Part shown: positions 15,159 through 22,046 of the stretch, piece by piece | Layout of the letters: each line of letters starts with the position of its first letter | Position numbering within the stretch: position 1 is the first letter of the stretch | Assembly: GCA_023432985.1 (NCBI GenBank) | Contig: JAEZEQ010000069.1 | Coordinates: forward strand, 1-30,379 | Direction: 5' to 3' | Source of the DNA: Bacteroidota bacterium | GTDB taxonomy: Bacteria > Bacteroidota > Bacteroidia > CAIKAF01 | DNA length: 30,379 bases | Translations under genes and position numbers: made by a program | Notes under the pieces: generated by a model | Seen by the model: the letters and a program-made list of their open reading frames with translations, nothing else | What the model was told of the DNA's origin: nothing | The model's database searches: none

Positions 15159-16373
15159 TTAGGAATTTCTAAACTCCATTACACTGATTTCGGGTTTGAT
15201 TCCTATGCGTCCCATATAACCTATGCAGCCTAATCCCCTATTTACATTTAATATTTGCTTGCCCGAATAATACAATCCGGCCCATTGTTTGTAAACATAT
15301 TGCGAGGGACTCCATTTAAACCCGGGTATCTCCACTCCAAACTGAAAGCCATGCGTATGCCCCGACAAGGTCAAATCTATATCGGTCTTTTTGTTATTTA
15401 CCTCGGCATCCCAATGCGATGGATCATGTGACAATAATATTTTAAATGCGGATTCTTCTGTTCCCCGCATCGCATCATGGAGTTTTCCATGTCGCGGGAA
15501 ATGCAAATTAGCACCCCAATTCTCCACCCCGATCAATGCCCATTTCTCACCGTCTTTTTCAAATACCTGAGATTCGTTCATCATTAATTTCCATCCCAAT
15601 TCCTCATGCAAGTCGAGCATCTCTTTAAAATTCGCCTGCTTGTCTGCCTCATTTTCCCAAGTTTCATAGTCGCCATAATCATGATTTCCTAACACGGAAT
15701 ATACGCCCATTGGCGCTTTTAACCTTTTTAATACCTCCTTGTAGGGATAGGCTTCGTCGGTACGATTATTTACCAAATCGCCCGTAAAAACGATGAGGTC
15801 GGGATGCTCGGCTAAAATCAAATCTATAGCATTGTTCAACTGGGCCTTGTTAACCAAACTGCCCGTATGTATATCGGAAATTTGGATTATTTTTAGTCCG
15901 TTAAATGCCGCCGGAAAATTAGGAAAACGGAAAACTTCTCTGTGAAGCTTGAACTGAAAAGCGGTTTTGAAAATACCATGAGTCATCGCTAAAAAAGGCA
16001 ATCCGGATACTGCAAGTGCCGATTTGCCAATAAATGCACGACGCGACTGTTGCTTCTCTATGCTTATCTCTCCTTTTTTTTCGTATACGGATCGGATTAT
16101 TTGTAAAATATCTCCGACGAATATCACCAATGCCGCAAATAGCTTCATGGTTATAAATATCATGATGGTATTCACAGCTAAATTCCTGGCATAATTATCC
16201 CAGCTTCTAGCCCAGATAAATATGAACATGCTGAATAAAAAGATGCTCCAGTATATAAGAGTAACCTTTTTCATGGAATATTTTCCGAATATTACACGAC
16301 TTGCCCTATAGGCATTTACCTCGGAAAACAACACAAGGATAAACATGATAATGGGTACAATTACGGTCTTCAT
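15159..16373 (-). CDS. Membrane-anchored metallophosphoesterase
   Basis: A 404-residue protein of the calcineurin-like phosphoesterase superfamily, closest by eye to YkuE/YaeI-type enzymes. Three membrane helices are at about 3-20, 38-55 and 66-90, followed by S-R-R-A-F-I-G-K at 110-117 and a further hydrophobic stretch, which resembles a twin-arginine leader placed internally. The catalytic domain starts near 158. Metal ligands are visible in D167-x-H169, G-D199-L, G-N230-H231-D, S-H-D-P and the final G-H-T-H-G. Related enzymes act on envelope lipids or phosphodiesters; the substrate is not known here. The upstream rmlD-like gene stops 13 bases before it, so both probably share a transcript. 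Confidence 0.9.
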   Translation of the reverse strand: MKTVIVPIIMFILVLFSEVNAYRASRVIFGKYSMKKVTLIYWSIFLFSMFIFIWARSWDNYARNLAVNTIMIFITMKLFAALVIFVGDILQIIRSVYEKKGEISIEKQQSRRAFIGKSALAVSGLPFLAMTHGIFKTAFQFKLHREVFRFPNFPAAFNGLKIIQISDIHTGSLVNKAQLNNAIDLILAEHPDLIVFTGDLVNNRTDEAYPYKEVLKRLKAPMGVYSVLGNHDYGDYETWENEADKQANFKEMLDLHEELGWKLMMNESQVFEKDGEKWALIGVENWGANLHFPRHGKLHDAMRGTEESAFKILLSHDPSHWDAEVNNKKTDIDLTLSGHTHGFQFGVEIPGFKWSPSQYVYKQWAGLYYSGKQILNVNRGLGCIGYMGRIGIKPEISVMEFRNS

Positions 16374-16386
16374 TGCTTTCTTGTGT

Positions 16387-17259
16387 CTACAATATTTTTG
16401 TTTTTAAATAATCGTCGAGATTGCTGAATTTGAAATCAGGAAATTCGCTTAAAAATTTACTGCTTAGCAGGCCTCCCCATAATGGTCTGGGAGCTTTTTG
16501 CTTTAAATCTGACGTACTGCATATTTCGAGTCGGACATCGAGGCTGGGGAAATAGGATAAAATGCGTTGTGCCAGTTGGACGCGATTGTATATATCGGTA
16601 GAGGCGATATGATAAACCCCTTTTTTTTGGTGCTGGATGAGAGCAAAGCAAGCACGTGCCACATCATAGGCGTTTACCGGTGTGGCATACTGGTCGTATG
16701 GTAATCGAAATTGTAAAGTATCCCCATTTTGTATTTGTTGTAGAATACGGGCTACAAAGTTTTTGCCTCGAATTTCGTCTCCGTATACATTGGTTATTCG
16801 TAATATCAGATTGTCGGATTGAGCAGCTAAGGTCAATTGTTCGGCCTCCCATTTGTGTCGCCCATAAGCGTTTAAAGGAGCAGCTTTTGCTTCTTCTGTA
16901 TAGGGCCCGGAATTCCCGTCGAATATATAATCGGTGCTGATATAAACGAGTTTTGAGCCGATTTTTTGGGCCAATTGTATGATGTTTTGCTGCGCCGTAA
17001 CAGTTTGTTTATAACTGCGCTCCGGATCTTCTTCACAAAGGTCTACATGGGTTAATGCCCCGCAATTGATGATATAATGCGGACGGAATGCTTGAATGTC
17101 AGGATTGTCCGGATGGGTTAAATCTAAGGTGTCGAAAAAACAAGTGTCGGCCGTTGGAAATGAAAAATGTGTGCCCATACACTCCCAACCCATAGTACGA
17201 AAATAGCGAAGCATGTTCCCGCCTACCAGTCCCGAAGCCCCGATGATTAAAATTCTCAT
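16387..17259 (-). CDS. RmlD-like NAD(P)-dependent sugar reductase (extended SDR)
   Basis: A 290-residue extended short-chain dehydrogenase of the RmlD (dTDP-4-dehydrorhamnose reductase) type. The Rossmann motif G-A-S-G-L-V-G-G-N starts at residue 7, the strand before the active site is V-Y-I-S-T-D-Y-I-F-D-G, and the catalytic Tyr and Lys lie in Y-G-R-H-K. The late V-Y-H-I-A segment is also typical. There are no rfbA, B or C genes beside it, so a nucleotide-sugar reductase is likely, but dTDP-rhamnose synthesis is not shown. The ATG at 17259 gives a start directly before the first beta strand; a TTG two codons earlier has less support. The promoter element ends only three bases before this ATG. 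Confidence 0.88.
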   Translation of the reverse strand: MRILIIGASGLVGGNMLRYFRTMGWECMGTHFSFPTADTCFFDTLDLTHPDNPDIQAFRPHYIINCGALTHVDLCEEDPERSYKQTVTAQQNIIQLAQKIGSKLVYISTDYIFDGNSGPYTEEAKAAPLNAYGRHKWEAEQLTLAAQSDNLILRITNVYGDEIRGKNFVARILQQIQNGDTLQFRLPYDQYATPVNAYDVARACFALIQHQKKGVYHIASTDIYNRVQLAQRILSYFPSLDVRLEICSTSDLKQKAPRPLWGGLLSSKFLSEFPDFKFSNLDDYLKTKIL

Positions 17260-17262
17260 GCA

Positions 17263-17293
17263 CAAAAATAAGTCCCGATTTTAGATTTAACAA
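17263..17293 (-). promoter_or_regulatory. Promoter of the RmlD-like gene, close to leaderless
   Basis: On the minus strand TTG (17291-17293) precedes TATTTTTG (17263-17270) by 20 bases, a full match to TTG-N(19-21)-TAnnTTTG. The start codon at 17259 follows after three bases, so transcription would begin at or very near the A of the ATG. Confidence 0.6.
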
Positions 17294-17355
17294 GTCTATT
17301 TTGTTATAGGAATTATAAATTTATTATTCACCGGAAATCAATACTGAATATATAC

Positions 17356-17383
17356 AAAAAAGCCCGGTGTTTACCGGGCTTTT
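17356..17383 (-). terminator. Hairpin terminator after ssb
   Basis: Exact 11-base arms (17358-17368 and 17373-17383) with a GC-rich core, GCCCGGT and ACCGGGC, around a four-base loop. Read on the minus strand it ends in a run of six T and lies about 20 bases after the ssb stop. Confidence 0.9.
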
Positions 17384-17403
17384 GATTCTTTCAAAGACGA
17401 GTC

Positions 17404-17739
17404 TCACTTTTGCTTCGGAGTGTAAAAGTCAGATAATAAAATCTCTGAAAAAAAACGCTTCTGACCATCTTTGTCTTCATACACGCGATTGTTGATTTTG
17501 CCCTCCAGCGCCAGCTCCATTCCTTTTTTTAATTTGGAACCGACAGTCTCCGCCAGTTTGCCCCATACCACAATATTGTGCCATATGGTCTCTTTCACCC
17601 ACTCGCCATCATTGTTCTTATAACCATCTGAGGTGGCTAATGAGAATTTTGCGAGCTTCTTGTCTCCGATTTCGATCAACTGCGGATCCTTACCTACGTG
17701 ACCAATCAACGTCACCTTGTTCTTCATGTTGTGCATCAT
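17404..17739 (-). CDS. ssb: Short single-stranded DNA-binding protein (no acidic tail)
   Basis: A 111-residue OB-fold protein: N-K-V-T-L-I-G-H-V-G-K-D-P, F-S-L-A-T-S, W-H-N-I-V-V-W-G-K-L-A-E and L-A-L-E-G-K-I-N-N-R-V-Y are standard SSB strands. It ends P-K-Q-K directly after the OB fold, without the Gly/Pro-rich linker and acidic D-D-I-P-F tip through which housekeeping SSBs recruit repair and replication proteins. It is therefore probably a secondary SSB, and short forms like this are known in Bacteroidota. A strong AGGAGG lies seven bases before the ATG at 17739, which decides the start and is unusual in this phylum. Upstream lies a threefold ten-base repeat. Confidence 0.92.
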   Translation of the reverse strand: MMHNMKNKVTLIGHVGKDPQLIEIGDKKLAKFSLATSDGYKNNDGEWVKETIWHNIVVWGKLAETVGSKLKKGMELALEGKINNRVYEDKDGQKRFFSEILLSDFYTPKQK

Positions 17740-17746
17740 GATTCTT

Positions 17747-17752
17747 CCTCCT
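17747..17752 (-). promoter_or_regulatory. Strong Shine-Dalgarno site of ssb
   Basis: Minus-strand AGGAGG with a seven-base spacer to the ATG at 17739. I saw no comparable site at the other starts examined; Bacteroidota usually start translation without strong Shine-Dalgarno sequences. Confidence 0.75.
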
Positions 17753-17840
17753 AATTTAAATTTAACCTTTATGAAAACGGTCGGAATTTGTCCTAACGTG
17801 AAGCAAAGGTCAGGCTCTTTTTCTAAATTAGTCGGTAGTT

Positions 17841-17870
17841 AAACGTTTCTAAACGTTTCTAAATGTTTCA
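17841..17870. repeat. Three tandem 10-base repeats with AAACGTTT palindromes
   Basis: AAACGTTTCT occurs twice exactly and a third time as AAATGTTTCA. Each of the first two contains the palindrome AAACGTTT. The ten-base period would place all copies on one face of the helix. The repeats lie about 100-130 bases upstream of ssb and just after the stop of the DUF445 gene. Confidence 0.7.
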
Positions 17871-17886
17871 ATATGCATTATTGGCT

Positions 17887-18483
17887 TTATAGAAATTCGG
17901 ATATGATCAACTGCACAATCCCAATGAAAAAACCCAATATGGCTCCAACCCATTCTATGAATTTGAATTCGCTTTTTAAAATATTATTCATCATTTTCTC
18001 CAACATCTCTGAATTCAAATTGGCAACTTTCTCTGTCACTATCGATTCTATATCAATCTTCTCATCTATTTGTGCCGCATAAGCATTCATTAATTCGGGA
18101 ACCGCCCGCTCTACCTCCACCAATAAATCAGCTTTGATTTGTGCCTTGCGTTTCGCACCGAAAAAGATACTGGTTATCGGATATTTTTCCGGAAATATGT
18201 TCAATAAATAATCATCTATTTTCTCTTCTACCAAGTCACTTATTCCCGATAAGGTGTCTTCGTTTAATAATTTATCTTTAAGATCGTTGCTGTGTAATAA
18301 TTGATCGGCAACTAAATTCCCTATGCGTTCTGCCAAGATATGCTGCCTTTTGGGAAAGATTCCCTGAAATTTTATACCCAGTATGTTTACCGGCTTTTTG
18401 GGATTGAACAACATCCATACCGCAATATAGTTGGTAAACCAACCTATCAGTCCTGCTATTAACGGCAATAATATATATTTCAT
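17887..18483 (-). CDS. DUF445 family membrane protein
   Basis: A 198-residue membrane protein with helices at both ends (about 4-26 and 175-195) and a long soluble helical middle. The N-terminal G-W-F-T-N-Y-I-A-V-W-M-L-F-x-P-x-x-P and the following G-I-F-P-K-R-Q are the hallmark of DUF445. Members are shorter or longer versions of a poorly understood inner-membrane family; a linear arrangement with both ends in the membrane suggests a scaffold or anchor. It starts nine bases after the stop of the outer-membrane protein gene, so it belongs to that operon. Confidence 0.85.
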   Translation of the reverse strand: MKYILLPLIAGLIGWFTNYIAVWMLFNPKKPVNILGIKFQGIFPKRQHILAERIGNLVADQLLHSNDLKDKLLNEDTLSGISDLVEEKIDDYLLNIFPEKYPITSIFFGAKRKAQIKADLLVEVERAVPELMNAYAAQIDEKIDIESIVTEKVANLNSEMLEKMMNNILKSEFKFIEWVGAILGFFIGIVQLIISEFL

Positions 18484-18492
18484 TTCGTGTGC

Positions 18493-19317
18493 TTATTTAG
18501 ACTTGGGTTCTGTCACTTCACCCCCGTTTTTTTTGAACCGAATCTGACCAAAATAGTAATTTAAACCCAGCTTTGCCAGCCCATATTGCTCCTCTTTTCC
18601 ACTATAACCGGTAAAGGATCCGAAGCTGTAAAAATGGGAATAACTCAGTGTTATATCCCAGAAATTTAGAATTTTAAATTTAACCCCAAGCTCTCCTACC
18701 AATTGTGGCATATTGCGCAAAGGTGGAGTTACATCACTCTCGTAAACATAATCTCTTTCTAATATAGGCGCCTGAGCATTGCCCAAAACCTGAGCTTCCG
18801 GCCTCAATGTGCCGTCTTCCCATGCATAATAGATTTCATTTTTGTCGTTTCTTATATCGGATTTGCTCGATATATTCAACCAGCCTGCCCCTATATTAAA
18901 AAATGGAGCAACCGAACTTTTTTTCGAACTGATTAAATCAAAATGTAAAGCCAATCTTATATCTCCGGAAAGTACACGGGTCTTAAAGTTTTTAAATTCG
19001 TGCGTACTTTGAATTTCGGAATTTACATGCCCCCATATCATATTGTTTTGTATGCCTATGTATTTGCCTATACGCTGTTCTAAGCCTATCTGTAACCCAA
19101 ATCCCGGATGCACCTGCCGGCCGAATTGTTTTTGCATGCGCATGGATCCCGTATAGAAAAACGCCCCCGAACCAATCTGTAGGACCGGTTTCCAAAATTT
19201 TATCTTCGGCGTAGGATAGCTAAACCCTTCCGTAACTACAACAGTTTTCATGACATCCGGTGATTGCGCCCACGCTATACCTAAACCCATAAACCATATG
19301 ATTAGGGCTTGTTTCAT
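18493..19317 (-). CDS. Outer-membrane beta-barrel protein, unknown
   Basis: A 274-residue protein with a signal peptide (about 1-17, ending A-W-A-Q). The rest shows repeated amphipathic strands typical of a small outer-membrane barrel: G-F-G-L-Q-I-G-L-E-Q-R, D-I-R-L-A-L-H-F-D-L, F-F-N-I-G-A-G-W-L, L-V-G-E-L-G-V-K-F, I-T-L-S-Y-S-H-F-Y and L-G-L-N-Y-Y-F-G. A distinctive non-barrel insertion with Y-Y-A-W-E-D-G-T-L-R-P and R-D-Y-V-Y-E-S-D-V lies in the middle and probably forms a loop; I recall similar segments in larger Bacteroidota surface proteins. A polar tail follows the last strand. Its start overlaps the stop of the LOG-family gene (TAATG). Ligand or role unknown. Confidence 0.75.
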   Translation of the reverse strand: MKQALIIWFMGLGIAWAQSPDVMKTVVVTEGFSYPTPKIKFWKPVLQIGSGAFFYTGSMRMQKQFGRQVHPGFGLQIGLEQRIGKYIGIQNNMIWGHVNSEIQSTHEFKNFKTRVLSGDIRLALHFDLISSKKSSVAPFFNIGAGWLNISSKSDIRNDKNEIYYAWEDGTLRPEAQVLGNAQAPILERDYVYESDVTPPLRNMPQLVGELGVKFKILNFWDITLSYSHFYSFGSFTGYSGKEEQYGLAKLGLNYYFGQIRFKKNGGEVTEPKSK

Positions 19318-20042
19318 TAAAAGTTGGGCTTCAATTTGTATTTAGAGTAGAACTCAGATATGATCTCTGCTGCCTCTTCTGCAGTATCTACTAATTTGAA
19401 TATAAATAAGTCCTCCTCGTTTATATAATGCTCCCTCTCCAACATCACTTTCTGAATCCAATCTATTAATCCGCTCCAATATTCCTTTCCGACTAATACG
19501 ATTGGAAATTTTCCGATTTTAAAGGTTTGTATCAAAGTAAGGGATTCGAATAATTCATCCATGGTTCCAAAACCTCCGGGCAATACTATAAAGCCTTGTG
19601 AGTATTTTACAAACATTACTTTACGAATGAAAAAGAAATCGAAAGTGAGCAATTTGTCGGAATCTATATAGGGATTGCTGTTTTGCTCGAATGGTAAGTC
19701 TATGTTTAATCCCACACTTTTTCCATTTCCCATTTGTGCCCCCTTATTAGCCGCCTCCATAATACCGGGACCACCCCCGCTTATGATTCCAAATCCGGCC
19801 TGCGTTAGTTTTAAGGCTATATCGGTGGCAATTTTATAATATTTATCATCGGGTTTGGTACGCGCACTGCCAAATATGCTGACGCATGGACCTATACGCG
19901 ATAATTTTTCAAATCCACCTACGAATTCACCCACAAATTTAAAAACGGTCCAACTGTCCGAACTTTTGATTTCGTTCCAATCTTTCGGACTAAAGGCTTC
20001 TTTTATTAAATCTTCATTTTCTTCTGACATAGTGTAATCCAT
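19317..20042 (-). CDS. LOG-family nucleotide phosphoribohydrolase (TIGR00730 type)
   Basis: A 241-residue Rossmann-fold protein. G-G-G-P-G-I-M-E-A-A-N-K-G-A at 89-102 and P-G-G-F-G-T-M-D-E at 155-163 are the two signatures of the LOG/YvdD family, and an R-K pair (140-141) precedes the second. These enzymes release the base from nucleoside 5'-monophosphates (cytokinin-type or AMP/IMP-like); many are misannotated as lysine decarboxylases. An N-terminal extension of about 50 residues comes before the Rossmann domain. Met1 or Met5 may be the start. It is first in an operon with the outer-membrane barrel and DUF445 genes. The natural substrate is not readable from sequence. Confidence 0.9.
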   Translation of the reverse strand: MDYTMSEENEDLIKEAFSPKDWNEIKSSDSWTVFKFVGEFVGGFEKLSRIGPCVSIFGSARTKPDDKYYKIATDIALKLTQAGFGIISGGGPGIMEAANKGAQMGNGKSVGLNIDLPFEQNSNPYIDSDKLLTFDFFFIRKVMFVKYSQGFIVLPGGFGTMDELFESLTLIQTFKIGKFPIVLVGKEYWSGLIDWIQKVMLEREHYINEEDLFIFKLVDTAEEAAEIISEFYSKYKLKPNF

Positions 20043-20063
20043 ACTTTAGATTGTAAATGTAAT

Positions 20064-20096
20064 GGAATTATTCATTGTTATCTGACGAATAATCCC
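20064..20096. repeat. Imperfect inverted repeat upstream of the LOG-family gene
   Basis: GGAATTATTC (20064-20073) and GAATAATCCC (20087-20096) pair at nine of ten positions around 13 bases. It lies 20-55 bases before the start of the 20042 gene, next to a TACATTTA that is one mismatch from TAnnTTTG. Operator or chance hairpin. Confidence 0.3.
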
Positions 20097-20109
20097 ATTT
20101 TTTTCGAAA

Positions 20110-20139
20110 AAAAAAGGCCGAATTTCTCCGGCCTTTTTT
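20110..20139 (-). terminator. Hairpin terminator after ahcY
   Basis: AAAAAAGGCCG and CGGCCTTTTTT pair around eight bases, about 12 bases after the ahcY stop. The minus-strand T run is nine bases long. Confidence 0.9.
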
Positions 20140-20151
20140 ATGTTTTTTATT

Positions 20152-21462
20152 TTAATATCTGTAATACTCAGGCTTGAACGGACCGTTTACCGGAACCCCA
20201 ATATAATCGGCCTGCTCTTGTGAAAGCTCTTCTAATTCTACACCCAATTTAGACAGGTGTAATGCAGCTACTTTCTCATCTAAATGCTTAGGCAATACAT
20301 ATACCTCATTTTTATATTGCGCATGGTTTTGCCACAACTCTATCTGAGCCAAGGTTTGATTGCTGAAGCTATTACTCATAACAAAACTTGGATGACCCAT
20401 GGCACAACCTAGATTCACCAAACGACCTTCGGCCAAAATGATAATTTCTTTTCCGTTTACATTATATATGTCTACCTGAGGTTTTAATTCTTCTTTGGTA
20501 TTTCCGAAATTGGCATTCAACCAAGTCATGTCTATTTCATTATCGAAATGTCCTATATTACATACTATGGCTTTGTCTTTTAATTTTAAGAAATGCTCGG
20601 CACGCACGATCGACTTATTTCCTGTAGCGGTAACTACGATATCTACTTTGTCGATTACGTTTTCCAATTTTCTTACTTCATATCCGTCCATCGCTGCTTG
20701 TAATGCACAAATGGGATCAATTTCGGTTACAATTACACGCGCTCCACTTCCACGTAAGGAAGCGGCAGATCCTTTACCTACATCACCATAACCGCAAACA
20801 ACAGCCACTTTCCCGGCCATCATTATATCTGTAGCACGGCGAATGGCATCTACCAAACTTTCTTTACAACCGTATTTGTTGTCGAATTTTGACTTCGTTA
20901 CACTGTCGTTTACATTAATGGCCGGCATCACCAAGGTGTTGTTTTGCATTCTTTCGTATAAACGATGTACACCTGTGGTGGTCTCTTCAGATAATCCTCT
21001 GATTCCTTTTGTTAACTCAGGATAACGATCGAATACCATATTGGTTAAATCGCCACCATCATCTAATATCATATTTAAAGGCTGATTGTCTTTGAATGCA
21101 AATAAGGTCTGCTCAATACACCAATCAAACTCCTCTTCATTCATACCCTTCCAGGCAAAAACGGGAATTCCCGCTGCTGCAATCGCCGCTGCTGCATGGT
21201 CTTGTGTAGAAAAAATATTACATGATGACCAAGTAACATCTGCACCCAATTCAACTAAAGTCTCAATCAACACCGCAGTCTGTATGGTCATATGCAAACA
21301 TCCCGCAATACGAGCTCCTGCCAATGGTTTCGAAGGACCATATTCTTCACGAATTGCCATCAATCCGGGCATTTCGGCCTCGGCTAATTGAATCTCTCTG
21401 CGTCCCCAAGAGGCCAGATTTATATCTTTTACTTTGTAATTTGTTGCTGTTTTTACGTCCAT
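20152..21462 (-). CDS. ahcY: Adenosylhomocysteinase (S-adenosylhomocysteine hydrolase)
   Basis: A 436-residue NAD-dependent enzyme that splits S-adenosylhomocysteine into adenosine and homocysteine, keeping methylation reactions going. Landmarks: A-G-C-L-H-M-T-I-Q-T-A-V near the N-terminus, D-D-G-G-D, G-L-S-E-E-T-T-T-G-V-H-R-L, the N-D-S-V-T-K-S-K-F-D-N active-site segment, the NAD loop G-Y-G-D-V-G-K-G, and the canonical C-terminus G-P-F-K-P-E-Y-Y-R-Y. The start is the ATG at 21462; the open frame continues 22 codons upstream but adds only non-homologous residues and would swallow the promoter. It appears to be a single-gene transcript between its own -7 element and a strong terminator. Divergent from marR. 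Confidence 0.97.
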   Translation of the reverse strand: MDVKTATNYKVKDINLASWGRREIQLAEAEMPGLMAIREEYGPSKPLAGARIAGCLHMTIQTAVLIETLVELGADVTWSSCNIFSTQDHAAAAIAAAGIPVFAWKGMNEEEFDWCIEQTLFAFKDNQPLNMILDDGGDLTNMVFDRYPELTKGIRGLSEETTTGVHRLYERMQNNTLVMPAINVNDSVTKSKFDNKYGCKESLVDAIRRATDIMMAGKVAVVCGYGDVGKGSAASLRGSGARVIVTEIDPICALQAAMDGYEVRKLENVIDKVDIVVTATGNKSIVRAEHFLKLKDKAIVCNIGHFDNEIDMTWLNANFGNTKEELKPQVDIYNVNGKEIIILAEGRLVNLGCAMGHPSFVMSNSFSNQTLAQIELWQNHAQYKNEVYVLPKHLDEKVAALHLSKLGVELEELSQEQADYIGVPVNGPFKPEYYRY

Positions 21463-21482
21463 TTTTTCTTTGATTAATGTAG

Positions 21483-21490
21483 CAAATGTA
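21483..21490 (-). promoter_or_regulatory. Probable -7 element of ahcY
   Basis: Minus-strand TACATTTG, a full match to TAnnTTTG, about 20 bases before the ATG at 21462. I do not see a clear -33 TTG at the right distance. Confidence 0.5.
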
Positions 21491-21551
21491 TAGATTTTCG
21501 ACGAATTTCGCCCCCTTTCACATTTCATTAACGATTTTTTCTTAATTTATA

Positions 21552-21583
21552 TTTGTTGATATATCAACTGTGTTTTACTTTTG
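21552..21583 (+). promoter_or_regulatory. Promoter of the marR-efflux operon
   Basis: TTTG (21552-21555) is followed after 20 bases by TACTTTTG (21576-21583), matching the Bacteroidota -33/-7 pattern. The ATG of marR at 21606 follows after 22 bases. A second possible -7 (TATATTTG, 21548-21555) overlaps the -33 element. Confidence 0.65.
21555..21568. promoter_or_regulatory. MarR-type operator
   Basis: A perfect 14-base palindrome, GTTGATATATCAAC, placed between the -33 and -7 elements of the marR promoter. The TTGAT-ATCAA symmetry is typical of MarR-family sites, and autoregulation of the adjacent marR-efflux operon is the natural reading. Confidence 0.75.
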
Positions 21584-21605
21584 TGCCCGATTCAATGATT
21601 GACGC

Positions 21606-22046
21606 ATGACTGAAATTGAAAATTCTTTATTGTACACGGTTAATAAAACGGCTAAAATGATTTTTTATGCTTTTAGTAAGTCTTTTGCTACCGTGGGTTT
21701 CGATCTAACCATCGAACAATTTGTCGTGCTTATATCTTTGTCATCTAATGAAGCATGCAATCAACAAGATTTAGCCAATTTGCTCGATAAAGATAAATCA
21801 GCCGTTCTACGAAATATAAATGTTCTCGAAAGAAAAAATTATGTAGAACGCATTAAAGATACCGAAGATAAAAGAAGAAATATCGTGGTTCCTACTGAGA
21901 AAGGAAGAGAATTGGTAAATCAACTTATTCCCTATTTCTCCGATTTTAATAAGGCTTTCCTGTCTGATATTAAGCCCGGAGAAATGGAAACCACCAAAAA
22001 TGTCTTACTTAAACTACAAGATAATATAAAATGTTTTACAAAATAG
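21606..22046 (+). CDS. MarR-family transcriptional repressor
   Basis: A 146-residue winged-helix regulator. The recognition region shows N-Q-Q-D-L-A-N-L-L-D-K-D-K-S-A-V-L-R-N-I-N-V-L-E followed by the wing (V-E-R-I-K-D-x-x-D-K-R-R-N-I-V-V-P-T-E-K-G), with D-x-R-x-x-x-V in the usual place. N- and C-terminal helices would form the dimer interface. No conserved cysteine suggests an oxidation sensor, so a small-molecule ligand is more likely. It is the first gene of the efflux operon and its last 16 bases overlap the TolC-like gene. The palindrome in its own promoter makes it the probable repressor of the pump. Confidence 0.92.
   Translation: MTEIENSLLYTVNKTAKMIFYAFSKSFATVGFDLTIEQFVVLISLSSNEACNQQDLANLLDKDKSAVLRNINVLERKNYVERIKDTEDKRRNIVVPTEKGRELVNQLIPYFSDFNKAFLSDIKPGEMETTKNVLLKLQDNIKCFTK

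Noticed and set aside
21463..21528. A 22-residue N-terminal extension of AhcY
   Set aside because: It runs through the probable -7 element and is not part of the conserved enzyme.
21463..21605. A SAM/SAH-type riboswitch upstream of ahcY
   Set aside because: The predicted leader is only about 20 bases, too short for any such fold, and no conserved riboswitch stems are visible.
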